A stretch of DNA of 64,000 nt, from contig NZ_WOEY01000127.1 in the NCBI RefSeq assembly GCF_013177695.1, positions 62,001-126,000 on the forward strand, read 5' to 3'. The notes under the pieces were generated by a model. It had not been told where the DNA came from. It ran no database searches and saw nothing but the letters and a program-made list of their open reading frames with translations. Shown here one piece after another: positions 26,457 through 35,023 of the stretch (its first letter is position 1; each line of letters begins with the position of its first letter). A program made the translations under genes and the position numbers. The stretch comes from Paraburkholderia solitsugae (lineage in GTDB: Bacteria > Pseudomonadota > Gammaproteobacteria > Burkholderiales > Burkholderiaceae).

Positions 26457-27506
26457 ATGTTTGAACAATATAATATTCCACTGATTTCACTGGTAGTGCC
26501 GTTCTACAACGAAGGCGAGGCGGTAGATCAGTTCTTTAGCGAGATCGTTCCGGTTCTCGAGGGGATTGCGTCAACGCGTTTCGAAATAGTCTGCGTCAAT
26601 GATGGCAGCAGCGACGGTACGCTCGACAAGCTGATCGCCGCCAGCGCGCGCGATGCGCGCATACGTGTTATCGACCTGACGCGAAACTTCGGCAAGGAGG
26701 CAGCGCTGACGGCCGGCATCGACGAAGCGTGGGGCGACGCGGTGATCCCTATCGACGCCGATCTGCAGGATCCGCCGAGCCTGATTCCGGTCATGGTCGA
26801 ACATTGGCGGAAAGGTGCGGAAGTCGTCGCCGCCAAACGGACTAACCGGGCGTGCGACACCTTCGCGAAGCGTACCGCTGCCGCGATCTACTATCGCGTT
26901 CACAATGCGCTGTCTGAAGTGAAGCTTCCGGAAAACGTCGGCGACTTTCGTTTGATGGACCGTCAGGTCGTCAACGCACTGCGAAATTTGCCGGAGCGGC
27001 GGCGCTTCATGAAAGGGCTGTTTGCGTGGGTCGGCTATCGGACCGTGATTGTGGAGTACCAGCGCGAACCGCGCAGCGCCGGTCATTCGAAGTTCTCCGG
27101 ATGGCGGTTGTGGAATTTTGCGCTCGAAGGCATCACGAGTTTCAGTACCGTGCCGCTGCGGAGCTGGACCTATATTGGCCTTGCGATCGCCACTGTGGCT
27201 TTTGTGTATGGCGGCTTCATCATCGGCCGCACGCTGTGGCTCGGCAACCCGGTGCCCGGCTACGCGTCGCTGCTTTCCGTGATGCTGTTCATGGGGGGTA
27301 TCGAGTTGATTGGGATCGGCGTGGTCGGCGAATACATCGGCCGAATCTACTACGAGACGAAGGGACGGCCAGTCTATCTCGTGCGCCGCCGCTATCAGGA
27401 AAATAGCAAGATCAGCACGCTGCCCGTCGGGCGCAACAGCTCGCGCATGTCGAACACCCTGCGGCTCGAATCCTCGCGCAAGCGCGTGCGGTTCGCTGGC
27501 CGCTGA
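26457..27506 (+). CDS. GT2 polyprenyl-phosphate glycosyltransferase (GtrB/ArnC-like)
   Basis: This 349-residue enzyme has a GT-A domain (VVPFYNEGEAVDQFF at 13-27, NDGSSDGT at 48-55, DxD-like IDADLQDPP at 99-107). Two C-terminal membrane helices follow at about 235-300. The architecture is that of bactoprenol-phosphate sugar synthases, which charge undecaprenyl phosphate for a flippase and a GT-C enzyme. GGGGAGG precedes the ATG at 26457; upstream in-frame ATGs lack a box. Confidence 0.92.
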   Translation: MFEQYNIPLISLVVPFYNEGEAVDQFFSEIVPVLEGIASTRFEIVCVNDGSSDGTLDKLIAASARDARIRVIDLTRNFGKEAALTAGIDEAWGDAVIPIDADLQDPPSLIPVMVEHWRKGAEVVAAKRTNRACDTFAKRTAAAIYYRVHNALSEVKLPENVGDFRLMDRQVVNALRNLPERRRFMKGLFAWVGYRTVIVEYQREPRSAGHSKFSGWRLWNFALEGITSFSTVPLRSWTYIGLAIATVAFVYGGFIIGRTLWLGNPVPGYASLLSVMLFMGGIELIGIGVVGEYIGRIYYETKGRPVYLVRRRYQENSKISTLPVGRNSSRMSNTLRLESSRKRVRFAGR

Positions 27507-27524
27507 TTCGTGGAGGCATGAATC

Positions 27525-28259
27525 ATGTCCCCTGATGCTTATCTTCAGATGGCCGAGACCGAGGCCGAACATTGGTGGTTTCGCGGCCGGCGCGATGTGT
27601 TGAGTTCGGTGTTGCGCCGCCTTGCGTTACCGTCCCGCGCGCGTGTGCTCGAAGTAGGTTCGGGCACCGGCGGCAACCTGGAAATGCTGGCCGAGTTCGG
27701 CAGCGTGAGTGGAATCGAGATGGACGAGACGGCGCGGGTGCTGACAGCAAAAAGCACCGGAGAGCGTTTCGATATCCGCGCAGGCCGTTGCCCGGATGAT
27801 TTGCCTTTCGACTGCGAACGCTTCGATCTGATCTGTTTTTTCGATTGCCTCGAACATATCGCCGACGATGTTGGCTCGCTCGTGCGCATGCGGGAGGTAC
27901 TGGCCCCCGGCGGAAAAGTCGTCGTAACCGTGCCGGCATATCAATGGCTATGGAGCGCGCATGACGTGTTTCTTCAGCACCACAGACGCTACAGCCGAGC
28001 GGCGCTGACGGCGTGCGCTGACGAAGCAGGTTACCGCATCGAACGCATCACGTACTTCAACACGCTGCTGCTGCCGCTGGCGATTGCGGTACGTTTTATC
28101 GACCGCCTGCTTAAGCACGATAAATCGAGCGGCGATGCTACTCCGGCCGATGTGCTGAACACGTTCCTATACCGCATCTTCAGCGCTGAGCGTCACTGGG
28201 TTTCACATCGTACGTTGCCGTGCGGCGTGTCGCTGCTCGCAGTGCTGACGGTAAAGTGA
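27525..28259 (+). CDS. class I SAM-dependent methyltransferase
   Basis: This 244-residue protein has motif I VLEVGSGTGGN (39-49), an acidic residue after strand 2 (SGIEMDE) and motif IV-like LICFFDCLEHI. The N-terminal EAEHWWFRGRRD is common in methyltransferases of sugar or glycosylation clusters. It may methylate a sugar or the acceptor. It lies 18 bp after the GT2 gene. Confidence 0.88.
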   Translation: MSPDAYLQMAETEAEHWWFRGRRDVLSSVLRRLALPSRARVLEVGSGTGGNLEMLAEFGSVSGIEMDETARVLTAKSTGERFDIRAGRCPDDLPFDCERFDLICFFDCLEHIADDVGSLVRMREVLAPGGKVVVTVPAYQWLWSAHDVFLQHHRRYSRAALTACADEAGYRIERITYFNTLLLPLAIAVRFIDRLLKHDKSSGDATPADVLNTFLYRIFSAERHWVSHRTLPCGVSLLAVLTVK

Positions 28260-28266
28260 CACAGCC

Positions 28267-28644
28267 ATGGCAAACAACACCGAGTTTATAAGAGTGGTCC
28301 GCTTCGGTGTCTGCGGCGTGCTGGCGACGGGCTTGCATATCGTCGTGGCCGTCGTGCTGATATCGCACGCTGGTGCGTCGTCGACGTTGGCGAACACGGT
28401 GGCGTTCGCATGCGCGACGTGTTGGTCATACCTGGTGAACACGCTCTGGAGCTTCTCATATTCGCTTCGGCTCAGGAACGTCTGGCGATTTGCGGCCGTT
28501 TCGTTTGGCGGTGTCGTTTTGACCGGTCTGGTGTCGTACCTGGCGCACGCTGCAGGAGCCGGACCGTGGATAGGAATTGCGATGGTCGTTTGCACGATAA
28601 CGCCGCTCACTTTTGTCACACACCGTCGCTGGACATATCGATAG
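28267..28644 (+). CDS. GtrA-family membrane protein
   Basis: This 125-residue protein has four membrane helices with the GtrA pattern (VVRFGVCGVLATGLHI, NTLWSF, THRRWTY). GtrA proteins are thought to flip undecaprenyl-phosphate sugars made by GtrB-type GT2 enzymes. It is adjacent to such an enzyme, 7 bp after the methyltransferase, and completes the set. Confidence 0.9.
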   Translation: MANNTEFIRVVRFGVCGVLATGLHIVVAVVLISHAGASSTLANTVAFACATCWSYLVNTLWSFSYSLRLRNVWRFAAVSFGGVVLTGLVSYLAHAAGAGPWIGIAMVVCTITPLTFVTHRRWTYR

Positions 28645-29009
28645 AACGTGCGCATTTGCATATTGCCGATTCTTCATGGGGAACGGCCCATTTCTCGACC
28701 AGGAATGATTTGAAAGTCTGGTCAACTGCCATGACATCCGGGGTGCTCGCGCATTACATTGCACGCCGTTGCGTGCGCTGGTCGAATGCCGCCGGTGGAA
28801 CCAACAGCCTGAATACCCTGTTCGGGCAAATCGCATACAGCCTGACAAAGCCGCGGCTGATACCGCTGAGTGCATCGTAAGGCGTTGCGGCAAAGGCAGA
28901 TGTGGCCTTGCAAACGGCCGGTCGCATATCGGCCATTCCGTCGCCAGATGGCTCCGACACAAAATAAACGATATATACTGTTTATACAGTTATCAATTCG
29001 GAGGTAAAC
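28645..29009. other. intergenic region upstream of the H1-like gene
   Basis: No gene is recognised. The right end holds a promoter-like TATACT at 28974-28979 and a palindrome ACTGT-TTAT-ACAGT at 28977-28990. GGAGG then lies before the ATG at 29010. The AT-rich 40 bp contrast with the GC-rich surroundings. Confidence 0.45.
28974..28990 (+). promoter_or_regulatory. -10 element overlapped by a palindromic operator
   Basis: TATACT (near-consensus -10) overlaps ACTGT-TTAT-ACAGT (5-bp arms, 4-bp spacer). A repressor bound here would block the promoter. The protein encoded next has a possible ribbon-helix-helix tail, so autoregulation is possible. The spacing is too short for a LexA box. Confidence 0.45.
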
Positions 29010-29717
29010 ATGACAGCACCCGTCACTCGGGAGCACACCAAGAAGGCGTTCCATTTCCCGAAGAGTTCGGCTAAGCACGCGGCGGACGGCGCGGCGCAGG
29101 ACGTCGCGCCGGAACAGCCGGCGGAAGCGGCGCCTGTCGTCAAGAAGTCGGCCAAAACGAAGCGCTCGGCAGCCGCGGAAGGGGCCCCTGCCGGTAAGAA
29201 GGCGGGTAAAGCGAAGCGCTCGGCGGCTTCGGAAGCGACGCCTGCCGTTAAGAAAGCAGCCAAAGCAAAGCGCTCGGCAACGGCGGAAGCGGCGCCTGTT
29301 GTCAAGAAGGCGGCCAAAGCAAAGCGTTCGGCAACCGTGGAAGCGGTGCCGGTCGCCAAGAAGGCGGCCAAAGCGAAGCGTTCGGTAGCAGCGGAAGCAG
29401 CGCCGGTCGTCAAGAAAGCAACCAAGCCGAAGCGCTCGGCAACCGCGGAAGCTACGCCTGCCGCCACTCCTGAAGCAAAGAAAGCCAAGGCGCCGAAGAA
29501 AGAGAAAGTCGTGCGCGACAGCTTCACGATGCCGAAATCGGACTATGACAAGATCGCGTCGCTCAAGCAGAAGTGCCTTGACGCCGGCGTGCCGGTCAAG
29601 AAGAGCGAACTGTTGCGAGCAGGCTTGATGATGCTGGAGTCGGCAGCGCCGCAGCGCCTGCTTGCTGCGGTGTCGTCGCTCGAGACGGTGAAGACGGGGC
29701 GTCCCGCGAAGGGCTAA
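29010..29717 (+). CDS. histone H1-like Lys/Ala repeat protein with RHH-like C-terminus
   Basis: This 235-residue basic protein has residues 38-145 made of six 18-residue repeats of the form AEAAPVVKKAAKAKRSAT (54-bp units at 29121-29444). Such KKAAK/KRSA repeats resemble eukaryotic H1 tails and bacterial H1-like DNA-binding proteins. A C-terminal globular part follows (about 168-215, RDSFTMPKSDYDKIASLK then KKSELLRAGLMML), with the strand-helix-helix pattern of a ribbon-helix-helix domain. It probably binds DNA non-specifically through the tail and perhaps specifically through the RHH-like part. GGAGG lies 7 bases before the start. Confidence 0.82.
   Translation: MTAPVTREHTKKAFHFPKSSAKHAADGAAQDVAPEQPAEAAPVVKKSAKTKRSAAAEGAPAGKKAGKAKRSAASEATPAVKKAAKAKRSATAEAAPVVKKAAKAKRSATVEAVPVAKKAAKAKRSVAAEAAPVVKKATKPKRSATAEATPAATPEAKKAKAPKKEKVVRDSFTMPKSDYDKIASLKQKCLDAGVPVKKSELLRAGLMMLESAAPQRLLAAVSSLETVKTGRPAKG
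29121..29444 (+). repeat. six 54-bp tandem coding repeats
   Basis: The units begin GCGGAAGCGGCGCCT or variants and encode the KKAAKAKRSA repeats of the H1-like protein. Divergence among units is mostly silent or Ala/Val/Thr changes. The copy number is likely to vary between strains. Confidence 0.85.
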
Positions 29718-30093
29718 ACCTGGCATTGTGGTTCGATGCAAGATTTAGCTGGCGTCGTGCCCGCCCGGGCGGTGTCGGACTGCAGCGCATCCGGCTGCAA
29801 TTTCTCGAGCCGCAGGGGCGGGTACGAAGCATCATCATGACACCGCCATATTGCTGGAAGGTGACGGGCACATTAAGCCGAGCCGCCAGCAGCTTCCCAA
29901 CGAATCCGCCCTGCAACCTGATCGAACAGCGTACGCACGCGGGGAACGCAAGCCGGTTGTAAATCCATTTCGACACGCGATCCGCTCGCCTTTCCACGAT
30001 TGCCGCCCGGATAGGGCGCTCAACCTCGGCCATGCGCAGCCGTATTTATGCGCTCTAGACGACTGGTCTAATTGAAGCCATAATCCGGTTCCT
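29718..30093. other. gene-free region upstream of tetR
   Basis: No gene, RNA or terminator stands out in most of it. The last 40 bp hold the TetR-type operator at 30056-30070. A small plus-strand frame in the middle lacks a ribosome-binding site and family signature. Confidence 0.4.
30056..30070. promoter_or_regulatory. TetR-family operator
   Basis: TAGAC-GACTG-GTCTA is a 5-bp inverted repeat 24-38 bp before the tetR start, similar in form to NemR boxes (TAGACC..GGTCTA). Autoregulation and control of the downstream oxidoreductase are likely. Confidence 0.6.
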
Positions 30094-30684
30094 ATGAGAG
30101 CTAGCCATCCCCACATTCGTCGGCACATCCTCGACGCCGGGCGCGCCCTGATCGCGCGCAAAGGCTTTGTCGCGGTCGGGCTGAACGAGATTCTGACCAC
30201 TGCCGAGATCCCGAAGGGGTCGTTCTATCACTACTTCGGCTCGAAGGAATCGTTCGGCAGCGAGTTGCTGCAGCAGTATGTCGCCGACTACGCGGCGCGC
30301 CTTGACGAGCTGTTCGGTCAGCCCGGGTTCAACGGCCGCGACAAGCTGCTGAGTTATTGGGCCGCCTGGCAACAGGCGCAACTCGATCAGGACGGCGACG
30401 AAAAGTGTCTGGTGGTGAAGCTGAGCGCGGAAGTCGGCGACCTGTCCGATGAGATGCGCATCGTGCTGCGCGACGGCGTCGACCGCTTGATGACGCGTCT
30501 GGCGTCCGTGATCGAAGAAGGTAAAGCAGATGGCTCGCTTTCGCCGGAGATCAAGGCCAAGGAAGCCGCCGAACTCCTTTATCACATGTGGCTCGGCGCG
30601 GCGCTCGTCACCAAGCTGCGACAGGATGGAAGCGCGATGGCACAAGCCATGGCGGTCACCGTCAGCGTACTTCGCGCGCCTTGA
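30094..30684 (+). CDS. TetR/AcrR-family repressor (NemR-like)
   Basis: This 196-residue regulator has an N-terminal HTH (about 8-55, GLNEILTTAEIPKGSFYHYFGSKE, given in part) and a ligand domain with Cys106 in DEKCLVV. NemR senses electrophiles through cysteine. It is followed by a quinone-oxidoreductase-like gene and a GST, which fits an electrophile/quinone response. The ligand is inferred. Confidence 0.87.
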   Translation: MRASHPHIRRHILDAGRALIARKGFVAVGLNEILTTAEIPKGSFYHYFGSKESFGSELLQQYVADYAARLDELFGQPGFNGRDKLLSYWAAWQQAQLDQDGDEKCLVVKLSAEVGDLSDEMRIVLRDGVDRLMTRLASVIEEGKADGSLSPEIKAKEAAELLYHMWLGAALVTKLRQDGSAMAQAMAVTVSVLRAP

Positions 30685-30857
30685 CCGTGCCGCGGTCGAG
30701 GCCGAGACCGTGACGCTATTGACGCCTCTCGAACAGAAGCACCAGCAGAAGCACTCACAGAAGCGCTCGCTGAAGAAGCACTCGCAAAATCACTCGCAGA
30801 ACCACTAACTCCGTGCAGAGCGGAGTCCTTACCGTTGCACATTCCAGGAGATTGATT

Positions 30858-31838
30858 GTGCGTAGCGTTATCTATTCCTCTTTCGGCAATCCCACCGACG
30901 TGCTGCAGGTCGCGGACCGCCCCACGCCGAATCCCGGCGCAGGACAGGTGCGCATCAAATCCACCATGTCGTCGATCCACAATCACGACCTGTGGACGAT
31001 TCGCGGTCAATACGGCTACAAGCCGAAACTGCCGGCTGTGGGCGGCACTGAAGTCGCCGGTGTAATCGACGCGATCGGCGAGGGTGTCGATCACGTGAAA
31101 GTCGGTCAGCGCGTGGTGGTGGCCGGCATCTACGAAGCCTGGGCCGATTACGTTCTGGCGCCGGCGGCAGCGGTCATCCCGCTGCCCGACGCGATCGACG
31201 ACGAAACAGGCTGTCAGTTGATCGCCATGCCGTTGAGCGCGGTGATGTTGCTGGAGTATCTGCATCTGGAGCCCGGTCAGTGGTTCATCCAGAATACGGC
31301 GAACGGTGCGGTTGGTAAGACCCTGGCGATGCTGGCCAACGCACGCGGCATCAATGTGGTCAATCTGGTCCGGCGCGAGTCGGGCATTGCGGAATTGGCC
31401 GAGGTGGGCATCGGCAATGCGGTGTCGACCGAAAGCGACGGCTGGAAGAAGCAGGTTCGTGGCATCGTCGGCGATGCGCCGCTGGTAGCGGGTGTCGATT
31501 CGGTTGGTGGCGATGCCAGCGGAGACATCTTCAGTCTGCTTGGCGAGAACGGCACGCTGGTTTCGTTTGGCGCCATGTCCGGTGAGCCGATGCGCCTCAG
31601 CTCCGGCGACGCGATCTTCAAGCAGGCGACCGTCAAAGGTTTCTGGGCGACCAAGGTGTCCGAGGTCACGTCTGGCGCGGATAAAGCGCGAATGATCGGT
31701 GAACTGCTGAAGCTCGCTGCATCGGGCGAGTTGAAGCTGCCAGTCGAAGCCGTCTTCGACGTCGAAAACGCGGCGCAAGCGGCAGCGGCGAGCGAGAAGA
31801 GCGCGCGCAAGGGCAAGGTGCTGCTGCGGTTTAAATAA
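30858..31838 (+). CDS. zinc-independent MDR oxidoreductase (quinone reductase-like)
   Basis: This 326-residue medium-chain dehydrogenase/reductase has a GroES-like N-terminal domain (GGTEVAGVIDAIGEGVDHVKVGQRV) and a Rossmann domain (QNTANGAVGKTLAMLA). It lacks the catalytic zinc cysteines of alcohol dehydrogenases, like zeta-crystallin or 2-enoyl thioester reductases. It probably reduces quinones or enones with NADPH. The start is GTG at 30858 with AGGAG at 30846-30850. It is controlled by the upstream tetR by position. Confidence 0.88.
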   Translation: MRSVIYSSFGNPTDVLQVADRPTPNPGAGQVRIKSTMSSIHNHDLWTIRGQYGYKPKLPAVGGTEVAGVIDAIGEGVDHVKVGQRVVVAGIYEAWADYVLAPAAAVIPLPDAIDDETGCQLIAMPLSAVMLLEYLHLEPGQWFIQNTANGAVGKTLAMLANARGINVVNLVRRESGIAELAEVGIGNAVSTESDGWKKQVRGIVGDAPLVAGVDSVGGDASGDIFSLLGENGTLVSFGAMSGEPMRLSSGDAIFKQATVKGFWATKVSEVTSGADKARMIGELLKLAASGELKLPVEAVFDVENAAQAAAASEKSARKGKVLLRFK

Positions 31839-32004
31839 GCAGCGGGCCTTTTCGCTGCACCGCGCGCCGCGCCGTGTAGCGAAGTACCGTCCCAATGCCA
31901 GTTCGCAAGCTATCTCCAACGCCTGGCTGTCTGTCCGAATCTATCGATCGGATGCACGGCAGGCGTTGGCCGCATTTTTTCTCGTCGACTCCAAAGCCCA
32001 ATCC

Positions 32005-32616
32005 ATGATCGAAGTCCATCACCTCAATGAATCCCGTTCGCGCCGCATTACGTGGCTGCTCGAAGAACTCGGCCTCGACTATCAGCTCGTTCAGTACCAG
32101 CGGAATCCGCAGACCCGTCTCGCTCCCCCGGAATTGATGGCGATCCATCCGCTGGGCAAGGCCCCCGTGATTCGTGACGGCGAAAAGGTGATTTTCGAGT
32201 CGGGCGCGATTGTCGACTATCTGATTCGCCACCATGGCAACGGCCGCCTGAGCCCGGCATACGGAACCGACGCGTACGACCGTTACGCGCAGTTTCTGCA
32301 CTACGCGGAAGGCTCCGCCATGCTGCCATTGATGTTGAAGGTGTACACGGCACGTCTTGGCGACGGTGCTGCTCCGTTGCAACCGAGAATCGAAAGTGAG
32401 TTGCAGAATCACCTCGGTTTTCTGAATCAGGAATTGGCCGGCCGCGACTACTTCATGGGCGATGAATTGACTGGTGTCGATATCCAACTCTCCTTCGTGG
32501 CTCAGACGTGCCTGAAGTTTTGTGGACGCGACGCGTTCCCGAATATCACTGCGTTCGTCGATCGCATCGAGGCGCGTCCCGCTTATCAACGCGCGATGGA
32601 AAAGGGCGGCGCGTAG
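32005..32616 (+). CDS. glutathione S-transferase
   Basis: This 203-residue protein has a thioredoxin-like N-terminal domain (SRSRRITWLLEELGLDYQLV; GKAPVIRDGEKVIFESGAIVDYL) and an all-helical C-terminal domain (GDELTGVDIQLSF). It conjugates glutathione to electrophiles in the cytosol. The start MIEVHHLNES at 32005 is chosen because the family begins there. It lies 166 bp after the oxidoreductase and may be a separate unit. Confidence 0.9.
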   Translation: MIEVHHLNESRSRRITWLLEELGLDYQLVQYQRNPQTRLAPPELMAIHPLGKAPVIRDGEKVIFESGAIVDYLIRHHGNGRLSPAYGTDAYDRYAQFLHYAEGSAMLPLMLKVYTARLGDGAAPLQPRIESELQNHLGFLNQELAGRDYFMGDELTGVDIQLSFVAQTCLKFCGRDAFPNITAFVDRIEARPAYQRAMEKGGA

Positions 32617-32637
32617 GCGTACCTCAGCCGGCTATCA

Positions 32638-32786
32638 GGCCGGTTCGCTCAACGCCGGCTCATTGACGATCTGTTTGATGACCGCTTCCAACAAGCCTGG
32701 AAACCCGGCGTCCAGCTCGGCACGCCGCAGCGAATTCTGATGCACGGTGCCGGCAACGCGCGTGCGCACCAGCCCCGCTTCGCCGT
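32638..32786 (-). pseudogene. possible C-terminal remnant of an unidentified protein
   Basis: A minus-strand frame reads GEAGLVRTRVAGTVHQNSLR then RAELDAGFPGLLEAVIKQIV and stops at about 32638. It has soluble-protein composition but no upstream start or ribosome-binding site and no N-terminal domain. It may be the end of a lost gene or a chance frame. Confidence 0.3.
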
Positions 32787-32830
32787 CGCTTAAGCGCTGC
32801 GCTACGCGAAAGCGGTGAGGGCGTAATAAA

Positions 32831-32871
32831 GCGCGCGGCAGGGTGTGAATTCCACACACCCTGCCGCGCGC
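32831..32871. terminator. strong bidirectional hairpin terminator
   Basis: A perfect 17-bp inverted repeat (32831-32847 and 32855-32871) has a 7-base loop and is followed by TATTT on the plus side. It separates the GST gene from the convergent DUF4410 gene. Confidence 0.75.
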
Positions 32872-32901
32872 TATTTGCAGATCAATCCTGCTGCGGGTTG
32901 C

Positions 32902-33672
32902 TTATCCTTTGATGTGCTCCGTCGAGAGCCAGCCCCCGCTTACGCCGATCTGCGCCACCTGTTTTGCCACCGCGTCGGCCAGACGCTTCGCGTCCGCTGA
33001 AACACCGGCCTTCTTGGTTTCGGATACAGCGTGCAGGCCACCGCCCACAGCCGCTGAGGTCGCGACGCTCCCGACCGCGGCGCCCACGCCGGCTGTTTCT
33101 GCCATACCGGGTGCCTTGCCGCTGTCGCCGGTGGCATTGAAACTTTGCACCAGCCGCGCGGTGCCGCCCGCTGGTTTGTACAGAATCTGCACGGAGCTGC
33201 TAACCTCGCTCTTGCCTGCGCCGAGGCCGATCAGCACGCGGCGGCGGCGATTGCCCTGGTCGATCGTGTCGAAGCTGCCTTGTACGAGCAGGACGTTCTG
33301 GTCGGCGGGGGCGGGGATGTCCGAGCGAATCGCGCGCAGCCCAATCGACTGCAATTGATGCACGATTTCGTTGGCGACCTGCTCACGCACGGCGATCGCA
33401 TCGGCGGATTGCTTGTCCGCGGGGGACGAGCCGTCGAGCTGCGATTTCAATTTCTTCAGCATGCCGCCATTGTCCAGTTTCACCTGATCCGGATTGGTGT
33501 CGAACGTGTAGACATAAATGTTGTCCGGGCGCACTTGCGGCTGTGCGCTGGTCTGGGTCGCGTTGCTGATGGTGCCGCCGGCGCAGCCGGTCAGGAGCGC
33601 GCTGCCGAAAACCATCGCGACGCATGCAAAACGAGCGGCATTCTTTTTGAGGAAACTCACTGAAGTCAACAT
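32902..33672 (-). CDS. DUF4410 lipoprotein
   Basis: This 256-residue exported protein has a signal peptide and lipobox LLTGC (Cys29), then a domain with PDNIYVYTFDTNPDQVKLD and RRVLIGLGAGKSEVSSSVQI, matching the DUF4410 family. It is probably an outer-membrane or periplasmic lipoprotein of unknown function. The start at 33672 is preferred over the in-frame ATG at 33678 because AGG lies 6 bases upstream. It appears to be monocistronic. Confidence 0.87.
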   Translation of the reverse strand: MLTSVSFLKKNAARFACVAMVFGSALLTGCAGGTISNATQTSAQPQVRPDNIYVYTFDTNPDQVKLDNGGMLKKLKSQLDGSSPADKQSADAIAVREQVANEIVHQLQSIGLRAIRSDIPAPADQNVLLVQGSFDTIDQGNRRRRVLIGLGAGKSEVSSSVQILYKPAGGTARLVQSFNATGDSGKAPGMAETAGVGAAVGSVATSAAVGGGLHAVSETKKAGVSADAKRLADAVAKQVAQIGVSGGWLSTEHIKG

Positions 33673-33951
33673 GTTCATCCTGTCGTCGGCACTGGGTGCC
33701 GTTATGTTCGAACGCATCTTCCGATGATCGGGCAACCGTGGGATCGGTGATCATCGGGATCGCGTTCGCACGCGCATTTTCACTAAAGCACCCTTGATCT
33801 CATGCGTCTTTTTTCGTACGCACCGGCAGCGAAACGAAGTATGGGTGAGTCACTTCCCAAACTCCATTCAACAATTATTTCGCGCTATGTCACGGCGAAA
33901 CAGGCCGCTGCGGGGTGGTTCAGGCAGGGGGTGAAAGCGACGGCGAGGACA

Positions 33952-34035
33952 TCAGCTCAAGGCGAGCTGGATGATGCAGCAAAGAACGAAGACGAGAAGC
34001 GCGGCGGCGACGGCCATGTTCAGCGGATAGCGCAT
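33952..34035 (-). CDS. 27-residue single-helix membrane peptide
   Basis: The frame reads MRYPLNMAVAAALLVFVLCC then IIQLALS and stops (TGA). Positive residues come first and one hydrophobic helix follows (about 8-25), typical of small inner-membrane proteins. AGGTGA lies 5 bases before the ATG. It is too short for most gene finders. Function is unknown. Confidence 0.55.
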   Translation of the reverse strand: MRYPLNMAVAAALLVFVLCCIIQLALS

Positions 34036-34465
34036 TCTTCACCTGGCACTAGCGTTGCGGTGTTCTTATCCTAATCACCTGAGGGAAGATGAAAAGTGGG
34101 CAGCGAGGCGGCTATGTGCGAAAGCCAACGTAGCCTGCTGAATGGCTACGCTGCTTTTTGGCGGGAGCGCTTCCAACTGATCTTGCGTCGGGATGGATTG
34201 CCGTGTTCCGTTCCGTGATTTGGAATGACCGGGCCCCAAAGCGAACGAGTGTGCGCGTCGGCACGAAGACAGACGACGCCAGGGTGTGCCCGCTGGCGCA
34301 ATGTGGCTGGATGGCGCATGATTGAAGCAATGTGCCGTCCGACCCTAGAAGCAGCAAGCCTCTGCGGGAGGCGCGGCGCACGCGACGCCACGGGTGCATA
34401 TGCCGGAGAGGCCCATCGCGGCGATGCACTGCGGGCGAGTATTCAATCGTTAAGGAGGATTTCGC
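34036..34465. other. gene-free region upstream of the phasin gene
   Basis: No gene is recognised. A minus-strand frame crossing the phasin gene is a shadow. AAGGAGG at the right end serves the phasin. No clear -35/-10 pair could be assigned. Confidence 0.35.
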
Positions 34466-34891
34466 ATGGACCGACCTGACGCCGCCAATCCGTTTGGCGA
34501 TTTCACCAAAATGCTGGAGCAGTTCAAGCTCCCCGGCTTCGACGTACCCGCCATCATGGAAGCACGACGCAAGGATATGGAGGCACTGGTTCAAGCGAAT
34601 CAGACGGCCTTCCAGGGCATGCAGTCGCTCGCGCAGAAACAGACCGAGATGCTGCGTACCACGCTGGGCGAATTGCAGTCGCTCACGGGGCAGCTGTCGG
34701 CCGGCGGCGCCGCGCCTCCGGCGAAAGCCGCCGAACTGATCCAGCAAAGCCTGCATAAGTCGCTCGCCGATATGCAGCAGTTGGCGCAAGCCGCGTATCA
34801 GACGCAGGCTGAGTCGTACGCGGTGATCGCAAAACGCGTAGAAGAAAATGTGCAGGAGCTCAAATCGCTCTTGCAGCAGCAGAAAAAGTAA
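34466..34891 (+). CDS. phasin family protein
   Basis: This 141-residue helical protein begins MDRPDAANPFGDFTKMLEQF and has KLPGFDVPAIMEARRKDMEAL and long amphipathic helices rich in Gln/Ala/Leu, including QKQTEMLRTTLGELQSL. Phasins coat polyhydroxyalkanoate granules. It is somewhat shorter than the 180-190-residue PhaP type. AAGGAGG is strong, suggesting high expression. No PHA biosynthesis gene is adjacent. Confidence 0.87.
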   Translation: MDRPDAANPFGDFTKMLEQFKLPGFDVPAIMEARRKDMEALVQANQTAFQGMQSLAQKQTEMLRTTLGELQSLTGQLSAGGAAPPAKAAELIQQSLHKSLADMQQLAQAAYQTQAESYAVIAKRVEENVQELKSLLQQQKK

Positions 34892-34985
34892 CCGGCGCGC
34901 CCGCGTCGGATCGCTCGATTCGGATCCGGCGCCACTCGCGGAATTCGCAATGAATTCGCAATGAAGCAGCAATGAAGTGCCAGGT

Positions 34986-35023
34986 GCCGCGGATGGCGAT
35001 CAAATTATCCGCGGCATTTTTTT
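34986..35023 (+). terminator. rho-independent terminator of the phasin gene
   Basis: The 9-bp perfect stem GCCGCGGAT / ATCCGCGGC (34986-34994 and 35007-35015) is followed by A and seven T. Confidence 0.85.

Noticed and set aside
28977..28990. LexA (SOS) box
   Set aside because: CTGT and ACAG are separated by only 4 bases; the usual box needs 8.
34112..34972. 286-codon minus-strand gene
   Set aside because: Largely antisense to the phasin gene, which has a strong ribosome-binding site and terminator.
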